Assembly: GCF_007833215.1 (NCBI RefSeq)
Contig: NZ_CP042239.1
Location: 2,726,001-2,790,000, forward strand
Reading direction: 5' to 3'
Length of the DNA: 64,000 bases
Source of the DNA: Sphingomonas suaedae
Lineage (GTDB): Bacteria; Pseudomonadota; Alphaproteobacteria; Sphingomonadales; Sphingomonadaceae
In this document: one piece after another, positions 9,723-17,605 of the stretch
Position numbering within the stretch: position 1 is the stretch's first letter
Layout: each line of letters starts with the position of its first letter
Notes under the pieces: model-generated
The model's input: the letters and a program-made list of their open reading frames with translations, nothing else
Database searches by the model: none
Told to the model about the DNA's origin: nothing
Made by a program: the position numbers and the translations under genes

Positions 9723-10014
9723 TCCTGCAATGGCGATGCGGCTCGACCGCTTCCTATGGTTCGCGCGGCTGGTGAAGACGCGCAGCGCGGCGCAGGATCT
9801 GGCGGAGACCGGGCTGATGCGGCTCGACGGGCGACGGATAGAGCGGTCTTCGGTGCAGGTCCGGGTCGGGTCGGTGATCGCCTTTCCGCTGCGCGGCAAG
9901 GTGCGCGTGCTGCGCATCGAGGCGTTGCCGCTGCGCCGGGGGCCGCCGAGCGAGGCGGCGACGCTCTATCAGGAACTGCTGACCGGATCGCCCTCGAGCG
10001 GGGCCATAGCGTAA
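9715..10014 (+). CDS. S4 domain RNA-binding protein (HslR-like)
   Basis: A 99-residue basic protein made almost entirely of an S4 RNA-binding fold: MRLDRFLWFARLVKTRSAAQ at the N-terminus, then LMRLDGRRI and VRVGSVIAFPLRGKVRVLRI. This is the layout of HslR/Hsp15, which recognises stalled 50S subunits carrying peptidyl-tRNA. The start at 9715 overlaps the helicase stop by eight bases, indicating translational coupling and perhaps a shared RNA-related role. It lacks the longer C-terminal extension of E. coli Hsp15 (133 residues), so equivalence in function is uncertain. Confidence 0.85.
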   Translation: MTDPAMAMRLDRFLWFARLVKTRSAAQDLAETGLMRLDGRRIERSSVQVRVGSVIAFPLRGKVRVLRIEALPLRRGPPSEAATLYQELLTGSPSSGAIA

Positions 10015-10126
10015 AATTAAGAACGTATCGCAGAAAGCGTCTCTTGATTGACGCGCCCGGCACGCGGGCATAGCAGAAAGGCCTATTGTCACCGCCCGAT
10101 GGGGCGCTTGAAGGGCCGCAACTGCC

Positions 10127-10468
10127 ATGACCTATGTCGTCACCGACGCCTGCATCCGCTGCAAATATATGGATTGCGTCGAGGTCTGTCCGGTCGATTG
10201 TTTCTATGAGGGCGAGAATATGCTCGTCATCAACCCCAGCGAATGCATCGATTGCGGCGTGTGTGAACCTGAATGCCCTGCCGAGGCGATCCTGCCCGAT
10301 ACCGAGAGCGGGCTGGAACAGTGGCTTGAGCTCAACAACACCTTCTCCGCCCAATGGCCCAACGTCACCCGCAACGACGGACAGACGCCCGAGGACGCCG
10401 ACGCGCACAAGGGTGAAGAGGGCAAATATGAGAAATATTTCTCGCCCGAGCCCGGCAAGGGAGACTGA
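10127..10468 (+). CDS. fdxA: Seven-iron ferredoxin FdxA
   Basis: A 113-residue ferredoxin with cysteine motifs near the N-terminus: [20 protein letters not shown] and [16 protein letters not shown]. The spacing is that of the 7Fe-8S type, which binds one [3Fe-4S] and one [4Fe-4S] cluster. The acidic C-terminal half ([15 protein letters not shown]) is typical of alphaproteobacterial FdxA. It serves as a soluble low-potential electron carrier; the partner is not evident here. It lies between the S4 gene and carD in the same orientation, but 343 bases with a large hairpin separate it from carD, so they are probably transcribed separately. Confidence 0.95.
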   Translation: MTYVVTDACIRCKYMDCVEVCPVDCFYEGENMLVINPSECIDCGVCEPECPAEAILPDTESGLEQWLELNNTFSAQWPNVTRNDGQTPEDADAHKGEEGKYEKYFSPEPGKGD

Positions 10469-10501
10469 GGGTTTGGATTGAGCCGGCCTGACGGTTGGCT
10501 T

Positions 10502-10569
10502 CGGCACCGGCCCGCCCCCCACCCGGCCACCCATTAGTATGGTTGGCCGGGTGGGGACGGGCCGATGGT
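10502..10569. repeat. Intergenic palindrome, family A copy 1 (degenerate)
   Basis: Left arm CACCGGCCCGCCCCCCACCC continues into GGCCACCCA. After a short AT-containing loop the right arm runs GGTTGGCCGGGTGGGGACGG to GCCGATGG. The arms are inverted repeats with a few mismatches. The same sequence recurs at 12961-13078 and 23513-23592. It lies 33 bases after the fdxA stop and could also end fdxA transcription, although it has no U-tract. Confidence 0.85.
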
Positions 10570-10811
10570 GCGTTCAGCGAAGCTGAACACAAAGCAAATT
10601 GCCGCAGCGCACCACCGCAATCCTCACGGATTCCGCTGTGGTAATTTTATTGCATCTGTGTTAAACAGCGCGTCGGACGTGAGGAATCACGTTTCGGTAC
10701 TGGAGACCGTTGTTGATTTGCCCCGAACCGGCTTCACCCGCCCGGTAACCGCACCGGGCGCGTGGCGCAATCCCTTAAGGGGCGCGAGTTCATGAGAAAG
10801 GCTTCCCACAC
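10570..10811. other. Non-coding leader region before carD
   Basis: No convincing gene is present; an open 76-codon frame at 10565-10795 has no family features. The stretch holds a small perfect hairpin (GTTCAGC, GAA loop, GCTGAAC at 10572-10588), a relatively AT-rich segment at about 10640-10670, and two GANTC sites (GATTC near 10629, GAATC near 10683). It presumably contains the carD promoter, but a -35/-10 pair could not be fixed with confidence. Confidence 0.5.
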
Positions 10812-11345
10812 ATGGCTGCCAAGGCGCTGTCCTTCGATGTCGGCGATTATGTCGTTTACCCCAAGCACGGCGTGGGCCGTGTAGTCGAACTCCAGAAACA
10901 GGAAATCGCGGGGATGCAGCTCGAGCTGTATGTGCTCCGCTTCGAAAAAGAGAAAATGACCCTCCGCGTTCCCACGAACAAGGCGGAAAGCGTCGGTATG
11001 CGCAAATTGTCGAGCGACAAGACGCTGCGTGAGGCGCTCGATACGCTCAAGGGCAAGCCCAAGGTCAAGCGCACCATGTGGTCGCGCCGCGCGCAGGAAT
11101 ATGAAGCGAAGATCAATTCGGGCGACCTGGTGTCGATCGCCGAAGTGGTCCGCGACCTGTTCCGCGCCGACGACCAGCCCGAGCAGAGCTATTCCGAACG
11201 CCAGATCTTCGAAGCCGCCGCGTCGCGTCTCGCCCGCGAGCTCGCCGCGATGGAGCAGATCGACGAGAAGGCTGCACTTGAGAAGCTGCTCGAAATCCTG
11301 CGCGCCTCGGCCGCGATCTACAACAAGGACAAGGCGACCGCCTGA
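10812..11345 (+). CDS. CarD family transcriptional regulator
   Basis: A 177-residue cytoplasmic protein. The N-terminal Tudor-like RNA polymerase-interaction domain is clear (FDVGDYVVYPKHGVGRVVEL, residues 6-25), followed by a helical C-terminal domain containing RTMWSRRAQEYEAKI, which carries the conserved Trp and basic residues that contact the upstream edge of the transcription bubble. CarD binds the polymerase beta subunit and stabilises open complexes at rRNA and other promoters. Alphaproteobacterial versions are generally close to this length. The gene ends in a clear intrinsic terminator at 11372-11397. Confidence 0.95.
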   Translation: MAAKALSFDVGDYVVYPKHGVGRVVELQKQEIAGMQLELYVLRFEKEKMTLRVPTNKAESVGMRKLSSDKTLREALDTLKGKPKVKRTMWSRRAQEYEAKINSGDLVSIAEVVRDLFRADDQPEQSYSERQIFEAAASRLARELAAMEQIDEKAALEKLLEILRASAAIYNKDKATA

Positions 11346-11371
11346 ACCGGCGCGCCCGACCTGATTGACGA

Positions 11372-11397
11372 GGGCGGTCCTGCGGGGCCGCCCTTTT
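11372..11397 (+). terminator. Intrinsic terminator after carD
   Basis: The stem GGGCGG...CCGCCC, which can extend with GGTCC/GGGGCC pairing, is followed directly by TTTT. It lies 26 bases after the carD stop and before a separate gene, so termination here makes sense. Confidence 0.85.
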
Positions 11398-11456
11398 CAT
11401 TTGCGCCGCGCGCGGACAGCGTGTATTATCTTAGCAACACACAACGGAGAGAGCCG

Positions 11457-12188
11457 ATGATCCACACTCGCATCGCCGCACTTGTCGCGGCCGCCGCGCT
11501 TCCCCTGTCCGCCTGCAACTTTGCCAACGGCATGTCGGGCGATGTCGTCCAGCCGAGCGGCCAGGGCGGCACGCGCAGCTTCGACGTCGCCGATTTCACC
11601 GGCGTGTCGCTGCGCGGCGCCGACGATGTCGAGGTCCGCACCGGTGCCTTTGCGGTGACGGCGCAGGGAGACAGCGCACTGCTCGACAAGCTGGAAATTC
11701 GCAAGGACGGCAGCACGCTGCGCATCGGTCGCAAGGACGGCGACTGGAACTGGGGTGGCGACAAGGGCGCGAAGATCATCGTCACCCTGCCTGCGCTCGC
11801 CAGCGCCGATATTGCCGGATCGGGCGACATGACCATCGACCAGGCCAAGGGCGATTTCGATGGCGCGATCGCGGGGTCGGGCAACATGACGCTTGCCAGC
11901 CTGGCGGGCGGCAGGGCCGACCTGTCGATCGCCGGGTCGGGCGACATCAACCTGTCCGCCGGCACCGCCAGCGCGCTCGATATCTCGATTGCCGGATCGG
12001 GCAACGTCAAGGCGCCGGGTCTGAAGGCCGACAGCGCCGATATCTCGATCGCGGGATCGGGTAATGTCCGCGCTCAGGTAAGCGGCAGCGCCGATATTTC
12101 GCTGATCGGATCGGGCGACGTCGAGCTGACCGGCGGCGCCAAGTGCAACGTCACCGCGATGGGATCGGGCGAAGCGCGCTGCAGTTGA
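11457..12188 (+). CDS. GIN-domain lipoprotein (DUF2807)
   Basis: A 243-residue exported protein. The start at 11457 follows GGAGAGAG and gives a lipoprotein signal with lipobox LSAC (Cys20). The mature part is a head-GIN domain: FDVADFTGVSLRGADDVEVR, then a repeated motif IAGSGD/IAGSGN that occurs about six times at ~20-residue intervals, as expected for a right-handed parallel beta-helix. Such proteins are envelope-located; no enzymatic role is known. The next gene encodes a second GIN protein 46 bases downstream, so they are probably co-transcribed. A single Cys pair near the end (AKCNV, EARCS) may form a disulfide. Confidence 0.85.
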   Translation: MIHTRIAALVAAAALPLSACNFANGMSGDVVQPSGQGGTRSFDVADFTGVSLRGADDVEVRTGAFAVTAQGDSALLDKLEIRKDGSTLRIGRKDGDWNWGGDKGAKIIVTLPALASADIAGSGDMTIDQAKGDFDGAIAGSGNMTLASLAGGRADLSIAGSGDINLSAGTASALDISIAGSGNVKAPGLKADSADISIAGSGNVRAQVSGSADISLIGSGDVELTGGAKCNVTAMGSGEARCS

Positions 12189-12234
12189 CCGAACAGGCTT
12201 GCACGGGGCGGGGAATCGGTGCGAGTCTGTGCCT

Positions 12235-12936
12235 ATGCGCTCGTTGATCCTCCTGCTGCTGCTCGCCGCGGCGCCCGCCGCCTCCCCAGAGAGCCGCACG
12301 GTGATGGTCACCGGGTTCGAACGGCTGCGGATCGACGGCCCGTTCGTCGTGAAGGTAACCAGCGGCGGCGCGCCCGGGGCAGTGATCGACGCCGCCGACC
12401 GCCGTGCGCTGGACGGGGTGGATGTCCGCAATCTCGGCGGCCAGCTGGTCATCGGCCCGCGCAATGCGACCTTTGAGGGCTGGAGCGAGAAGAACGGCGC
12501 GGCGACGATCACCGTCTCGGCCCGCGATCTGCGCGCGGTGACGATCAATGGCGGCGGCACGGTCACGATCGACCGGCTCCGCGGGCAGCGCGTCGATATC
12601 GGCGTCAACGGCGCCGGGTCGCTCGCCGTCGCCAGGGTCGAGGCCGATCAGCTTGCCGCCACGCTTACCGGCACCGGCGCGCTCGCGCTGAACGGCGGGG
12701 CTGCGCGCACCGCACGGTTCAACAGCTATGGCGCCGGGTCGATCGACGCGGCGGCGATGCCGGTCAACGACCTCGCCGTCCATTCGCAAACCGCTGGCGA
12801 CAGCCGCTTCACCGCGCGCTTCACTGCGGCAATCTCCTCACTGGGGACTGGCGCGGTACGGGTCGCGGGGGGCGCCGCGTGTACACTCGCCGGACCCGGG
12901 CCGGCGAGCTGCGCCGGGAAGACCGAGCGGCGCTAG
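12235..12936 (+). CDS. Exported GIN-domain protein (DUF2807)
   Basis: A 233-residue protein starting at the ATG at 12235. Its short signal peptide is a poly-Leu core ending AAAPAASPES, cleaved by signal peptidase I rather than lipidated, unlike its upstream paralogue. The mature domain has GIN features: FERLRIDGPFVVKV, ITVSARDLRAVTINGGGTV, and a repeating G(A/T)GxL/V ladder (NGAGSL, TGTGAL, YGAGSI, LGTGAV) suggesting a beta-helix. Two C-terminal cysteines (AACTLAG, ASCAG) mirror those of the upstream gene. The function is unknown, and the tandem arrangement suggests duplication followed by divergence. Transcription probably ends at the large palindrome at 12961-13078. Confidence 0.8.
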   Translation: MRSLILLLLLAAAPAASPESRTVMVTGFERLRIDGPFVVKVTSGGAPGAVIDAADRRALDGVDVRNLGGQLVIGPRNATFEGWSEKNGAATITVSARDLRAVTINGGGTVTIDRLRGQRVDIGVNGAGSLAVARVEADQLAATLTGTGALALNGGAARTARFNSYGAGSIDAAAMPVNDLAVHSQTAGDSRFTARFTAAISSLGTGAVRVAGGAACTLAGPGPASCAGKTERR

Positions 12937-12960
12937 ACTCGTTTTCCGCAAAGCTGGATC

Positions 12961-13078
12961 GGCACCGGCCCGCTCCCCCACCCGGCCACCCATATAGTGT
13001 ACCTTGTGGGTGGCCGGGTGCGGGTAGCCCCGCAAGGTACTACTTTGCGGGGACCCCGTGGGGGAGCGGGCCGGTGCC
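12961..13078. repeat. Intergenic palindrome, family A copy 2, with nested hairpin
   Basis: The outer left arm GGCACCGGCCCGCTCCCCCA begins the element and its complement GGGGGAGCGGGCCGGTGCC closes it at 13060-13078. The inner CACCCGGCCACCCA pairs with a TGGGTGGCCGGGTG-like arm near 13007-13020. Between inner and outer right arms sits an extra hairpin (CCCCGCAA...TTGCGGGG, about 13028-13052) that copies 1 and 3 lack. The element separates the convergent GIN and pdeM genes and can fold on either strand. Confidence 0.9.
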
Positions 13079-13107
13079 GTCTAACTGAAACCGACTCTAG
13101 CCCCCGT

Positions 13108-13785
13108 TTACGCCGCCACGGGAAAGCGGAGCAACCGATCCTCCAGCGCGACCAGTGCCTGTGCGCCCGGGCCCACTGCGCGGATGATCTCGGGATGGTG
13201 CGCGTCGAGCCCGCCGGTCAGCGCGCCAAAGGCGGGGAGGATCAGCTTGGTCGGCGTCGCGACGAAACAACGCCGCGCGACCTGACGCCCGCGCAGCCGG
13301 ACGCGCAGTTTCGGATGGAAATGGCCCGACAGTTCGGGGCGTGCCTCGTCCGGCTCGGCCTCGTGGCGCAGCATCAGCCCGTCCACCTCCGCCTCGATCG
13401 TCACTCGCCCGCCGCAATGGTCGATCGCTGCCTGTTCGGCCAGCGCGGCATCGTGGTTGCCGGTCACCCAGACCCAGTCGACCGCGTCGGTCAGCGCGCG
13501 CAACCGACTGCGCGCCGCCTCGGGCAGCCGCGCACAGCCTTGCGAATCGTGGAAACTGTCGCCCAGGCACCAGAGTTCGCGCGCGCCGGTCTGTGCCACC
13601 AGCGCCTCCAGCGCGTCGAGCGTGGCGAGGCTGTCATAGGGCGGCAGCATCTGTCCGCTCTGTGCATACCAGCTCGCCTTTTCGAAATGCAGGTCGGCGA
13701 CGATCAGCGCGCGCCGCGCAGGCCAATAGAGCGCCGCCTGGGGGAGCGCGCACAGATCGTGACCGGCGAACGAAAAGGGAACCAT
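13108..13785 (-). CDS. pdeM: Ligase-associated DNA damage response endonuclease PdeM
   Basis: A 225-residue calcineurin-like metallophosphoesterase. All five metal-binding motifs are visible: ADLHFEK (D31, H33), CLGDSFHD (D76), VTGNHDAAL (N110, H111), a His-containing middle stretch, and SGHFHPK (H155, H157). PdeM belongs to the 'ligase-associated' repair set, which usually comprises an MBL exonuclease, an ATP-dependent ligase, a Lhr-Core2 helicase and this phosphoesterase. Here it is downstream of the helicase on the minus strand, with an unrelated aspartic-protease gene between them. It is intact even though the helicase is frameshifted. Confidence 0.9.
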   Translation of the reverse strand: MVPFSFAGHDLCALPQAALYWPARRALIVADLHFEKASWYAQSGQMLPPYDSLATLDALEALVAQTGARELWCLGDSFHDSQGCARLPEAARSRLRALTDAVDWVWVTGNHDAALAEQAAIDHCGGRVTIEAEVDGLMLRHEAEPDEARPELSGHFHPKLRVRLRGRQVARRCFVATPTKLILPAFGALTGGLDAHHPEIIRAVGPGAQALVALEDRLLRFPVAA

Positions 13786-13816
13786 CGCTTCGCTATCGTC
13801 GTCCGGCTTCGCGCCG

Positions 13817-14779
13817 TCAACTGTGCGGCATGATGGGATCCATCTCCCGGTGAATCCCCTTGGGCAGCAGGAAGCGGATGCGCCGCGCCGGAAAATCGAT
13901 CTCGACCCGGCGAAACACGCGCAGCGCGTCCATGCCCAGCATGACCGCCGGCTCGTCGGTCAGGCCGAACTTCTCGAACGGCGCAACGTCGGCGAAGGCC
14001 ACCGGAAGTCCGCGGAGCGCGATCCCGCCCAGCTTGACGCGATCCGCCACATGATAATTGACGCGCAACATGTCTCCGGTGACGCTGGTCAACGTGATCG
14101 GCCCTTTCAGCGGAATGCGCCGCAACTTGCGCTGCAACGCCAGATTCCCCACGCTGATCTGCGATCCGGTATCCACCACGACCGTCACCCGACGGCCCTC
14201 AAACTCCGCCTCGGTCAGAATGAGCTGGCCATAGGCGCTTCGTCGCGCAACGATGACGATCTCCTCGGCACCTGCGGTCAGGCGGCGTACGAATCCGCCC
14301 CGCCGCGACGGGCGCAGCGTCATCTCGTTCTTGTCGAAGTCGATCGAGACCATGTGGTTACGCAGCTGCGCGACGCCGAGCAGCCCATGCGCGCCCAGAT
14401 GCAGCGCCTCCAGCGCGGGGGCGTTGAACCTCTGTCGATCCTGCACCGGCCCCACGACCAATGAAGAGACGATCGCGGTCGGCACATCGGCGCTGCCTGT
14501 CATGGTCGTCAGTCGTACCTGCGGCCCCGGCGCCAGGCGCAGCTTCCCCGCCAGCTGGCGCGAAACCACCGAACGCTCCGCGCCGGTATCGATCACAAAG
14601 GGGTGGGACGGATGGCCGTCGATCGACACGGGAACGGTCATGCGATCGGCCAGCGACGCAAAGTCGATCGTCGCGCCTTCGTCTTCAGTGGCAGGGTTGG
14701 CGACTGGCGCCGCTTCCTGTGGCGCGGCGGGGGCGGCGCTGAGCGCGATCAGCAGCGGCAGGACCAGATGGTACCGCAT
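13817..14779 (-). CDS. Exported retropepsin-like aspartic protease, two-domain
   Basis: A 320-residue protein with a signal peptide (LVLPLLIALSAAPAAPQEA). It has two tandem retropepsin-type domains, each with the catalytic signature: FVIDTGAERSVV (D64) and VVVDTGSQISVG (D203). The usual second motif is followed by a hydrophobic strand in both halves (LLGVAQLRNH and MLGMDALRVF). Retroviral enzymes dimerise a single domain; two fused domains can form a pepsin-like active site in one chain. It is probably a periplasmic protease of unknown substrate. It sits between pdeM and the Lhr-Core2 helicase on the same strand, but nothing else links it to DNA repair. Confidence 0.85.
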   Translation of the reverse strand: MRYHLVLPLLIALSAAPAAPQEAAPVANPATEDEGATIDFASLADRMTVPVSIDGHPSHPFVIDTGAERSVVSRQLAGKLRLAPGPQVRLTTMTGSADVPTAIVSSLVVGPVQDRQRFNAPALEALHLGAHGLLGVAQLRNHMVSIDFDKNEMTLRPSRRGGFVRRLTAGAEEIVIVARRSAYGQLILTEAEFEGRRVTVVVDTGSQISVGNLALQRKLRRIPLKGPITLTSVTGDMLRVNYHVADRVKLGGIALRGLPVAFADVAPFEKFGLTDEPAVMLGMDALRVFRRVEIDFPARRIRFLLPKGIHREMDPIMPHS

Positions 14780-14901
14780 GTGGCGATCCTACACCTGCTC
14801 ATGCTGCGCAGCAAATGGCATTAGATTTGTTTCAGCAGAGCTGAACGTTGCGTCGCCGGCCCGCGAGTCGGCGCAGGTGAATCCGACTCTAGCAGGCCGC
14901 C

Positions 14902-17311
14902 TCAATCGACGCGCATCGCCTCCGCCGCCAGCGCCTCGGCCTCGATCAGGATGTCGTCCTCCGCCGCGCCCTGTTGCACCGTTTCGCGCCCGATCATCAC
15001 CAGCACCGGCACTGCAAGCGGCGTTACGCGCTCCAGATCGACATGCAGCATCGTGCCAGCTGCGCGATCGAGCAGGTCGGCGAGTCGCCCGACATCCGTC
15101 ATCCGGGCGCGCGCATCCGCCCATGCGGCGCGCATTAGCAGATGATCCGGCTCATATTTGCGCAGCACGTCATAGATGAGGTCGGTGGAGAAGCTGACCT
15201 GCCTCCCCGATTTCTTCTTGCCGGGATGCTGTCGCTCGACCAGTCCCCCGATCACCGCGACTTCGCGGAAAGCGCGTTTGAGCAACGCCGATCCCTGCAC
15301 CCATTCAACGAACTCGTCCTCCAATATGTCGGCCGAGAACAAGGCCGCCGGATCGGTGATCTTCTCCAGCCCATAGACCGCCAGCGCATAATCGTTGGCG
15401 ACGAAACCGACCGGCTTGAGCCTCAACGCCTCCATCCGCCGCGTCACCAGCATCCCCAACGACTGGTGCGCATTCCACCCTTCGAAGCTGTAAGCGACCA
15501 GATGGTGCCGCCCCTCATGCGGAAAGGTCTCGACCAGCAGCCGATCGGGCGGGGGAAGCTGCGAGCGGCGGTCCTGTACTTCCAGCCATTCGCGGACATC
15601 GTCAGGAAAGCGCCGCCATTGATCGCGATCCCACAAAAATTCGCGTACCCGCCGCGACAGATGCGTGGTCAGCGCCAACCGTGCACCCATGTAACTGGGG
15701 ATACGCGCAGGCTTGTGCGTAGCGCGCACGATCACGTCGCTGACATCGATCCGCTCGACCTCCAGGCTGAGGCCCGCAAAGGAGAAGGTGTCGCCGGGCG
15801 AAAGCGAAGCGGCGAAATTCTCCTCCACCTTGCCCAGCCGCCGCCCGTTTCGGAAGCGCACCTCCAGCATCGGCGCCTCGACGATGATCCCCGCATTGAG
15901 CCGATGCTGCGCGACGAAGCCCGGCTTGGTCACTCGCCAAAGTCCGTCCGGCGTGCGTGTCAGCCGCTTGAACTTGTCATAGGCGCGCAGCGCATAGCCG
16001 CCATCGGCAATATAGCTGAGCACCCGCTCGAACGTCGCTTCCTCCAGCGCCGAATAGGGAAGCGCGCCGCGTACCTCGTCCAGCATCGCGCGCGCCGCGA
16101 ACGGCGCGGCGCAGGCGCAGCCCATGATATGCTGCGCCAGCACGTCCAGCGCGCCGGGGCGAAAGACTTCAGCGTCCAGTTCCCCCGCCTCGACCGCGTC
16201 GAGTGCGGCGCGCGCCTCCAGATATTCGAACCGGTTGCCGGGCACGAGTACCGCCTCGCTCGGTTCGTCGAGCCGGTGATTGGCGCGGCCGATCCGCTGA
16301 AGCAGCCGCGAAGACCCCTTGGGCGCGCCCATCTGGATCACGCAATCGACATCGCCCCAGTCGACGCCAAGGTCGAGGCTGGCGGTTGCGACCAGCGCGC
16401 GTAGCCTGCCATCGGCCATCGCCTGCTCGGCCTTGCGCCGCGCCTCCAGGCTCAGCGATCCGTGATGGATCGCGATCGGAAGGCCCAGCGTGTTCGCCTT
16501 CCACAAATCCTGGAAGATCAGCTCGGCGAGGCCGCGGGTGTTGCAGAAGATGATGGTGGTTTTGTGCGTCTCGATCTCCGCCATGACCTGCGGCATCGCA
16601 TAGCGGCCCGAATGCCCCGACCACGGCACCCGCCCCTCGGGCAGCAGGATCGCGATATCGGGGATCGGCGCCCGCCTCCCCACGCACCAGCGTGACGCTG
16701 TCGATATCGCCATGCGGAGCGATCCAGGCGCGATAGCCATCGGGATCGGCCACCGTCGCCGACAGCGCGACCCGCCGCATCTGCGGTGCGAGCCGCTGGA
16801 GCCGCGCGAGGCAGAGCGACAACAGATCGCCGCGCTTGCCGCTGGCAAAGGCGTGGACCTCGTCCACCACGACCGTGCGCAACCCGGCGAACATGGTGAA
16901 ACTGTCCTCATAGGACAGCAGCAGGCTGAGCGATTCAGGCGTGGTCAACAGGATCTCTGGTGGCCGCGCGCGCTGGCGCACCTTGCGTTCGTGCGGTGTG
17001 TCGCCGGTCCGCGTCTCGACCCGGATCGGCAGGCCCATTTCCTCGATCGGGTCCAGTAGATTGCGCCGTACATCGACCGCCAGCGCCTTGAGCGGCGAGA
17101 TATAGAGCGTGTGCAACCCTTCAACCGGCGCCTCGATCAGTTCCGATAGCGTCGGCAGAAACCCTGCGAGCGTCTTGCCCGCCCCGGTCGCCGCAACCAG
17201 CAGCGCATGTTCGCCACGCCGCGCCGCCGCCAGCATGTCGATCTGATGCCGTCGCGGCCGCCAGCCGCGCACAGCAAACCAGTCGTCCAACTGCCGGGGA
17301 AGTTCGCTCAC
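14902..17311 (-). pseudogene. Ligase-associated DEXH-box helicase (Lhr-Core2), frameshifted
   Basis: Two overlapping frames together make one ~803-residue helicase. The N-terminal part (from a GTG at 17311) has Walker A ATGAGKT near residue 42, SPLKALAVD, TTPESLSLLL, DEVH at 150-153 and LSAT. It keeps sense to about residue 213 (VTLVRGE). The C-terminal part continues in another frame from IPDIAILLPEG onward with TIIFCNTRGLAELIF, VATASLDLGVDWGDVD and QRIGRANHR, then the Lhr winged-helix/Core domain to 14902. Adding one base near 16666-16680, a GC/C-rich run, restores a single frame. Either the gene is recently inactivated or the assembly has a 1-base error; the intact remainder favours a very recent event or an error. 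Confidence 0.85.
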
Positions 17312-17332
17312 GCCCGCCGTCTTAGCGCAACC

Positions 17333-17518
17333 TCAACCCTCGCGTCGCGTATCCTGTTCATTCTGCGCATCATACATTTTGCGCGTCGCGTCCTCGGTCC
17401 GCTGCTCCTGCCGTTTGCTTGTGCGATTGTGCAGCACCGCCCACAGCAGCACCGCCGCAAGGACGATCGGGCCGATGATCACCATCAATCCCCATACGCC
17501 GCCACCAACATCCACCAT
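17333..17518 (-). CDS. Small single-pass membrane protein, unknown function
   Basis: A 61-residue protein. The ATG at 17518 is preceded on the minus strand by a strong AAGGAGG with six-base spacing, which decides this start over an out-of-frame ATG five bases upstream. It has a short N-terminus, one helix (GLMVIIGPIVLAAVLLWAVL, residues ~10-29) and a polar, charged tail (NRTSKRQEQRTEDATRKMYD) that may be a cytoplasmic coiled coil. I do not recognise a family. It lies 21 bases upstream of the helicase start on the same strand and may be its operon leader gene; the exonuclease gene diverges from it. Confidence 0.6.
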   Translation of the reverse strand: MVDVGGGVWGLMVIIGPIVLAAVLLWAVLHNRTSKRQEQRTEDATRKMYDAQNEQDTRREG

Positions 17519-17605
17519 GACATGCCTCCTTCTCCCACCCCAACGAAGGCCGGGGGCAATTCGATCCGGCTGGAACCTCTGTGCACCTTCGCGCATATCG
17601 CTCGC

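Noticed and set aside
8301..9917. A 538-codon open frame on the minus strand
   Set aside because: Antisense to the SUV3-like helicase, which is certain from its motifs; no signal for a real protein.
10565..10795. 76-codon open frame before carD
   Set aside because: Begins inside a repeat, has no ribosome site or family features and covers the likely carD promoter.
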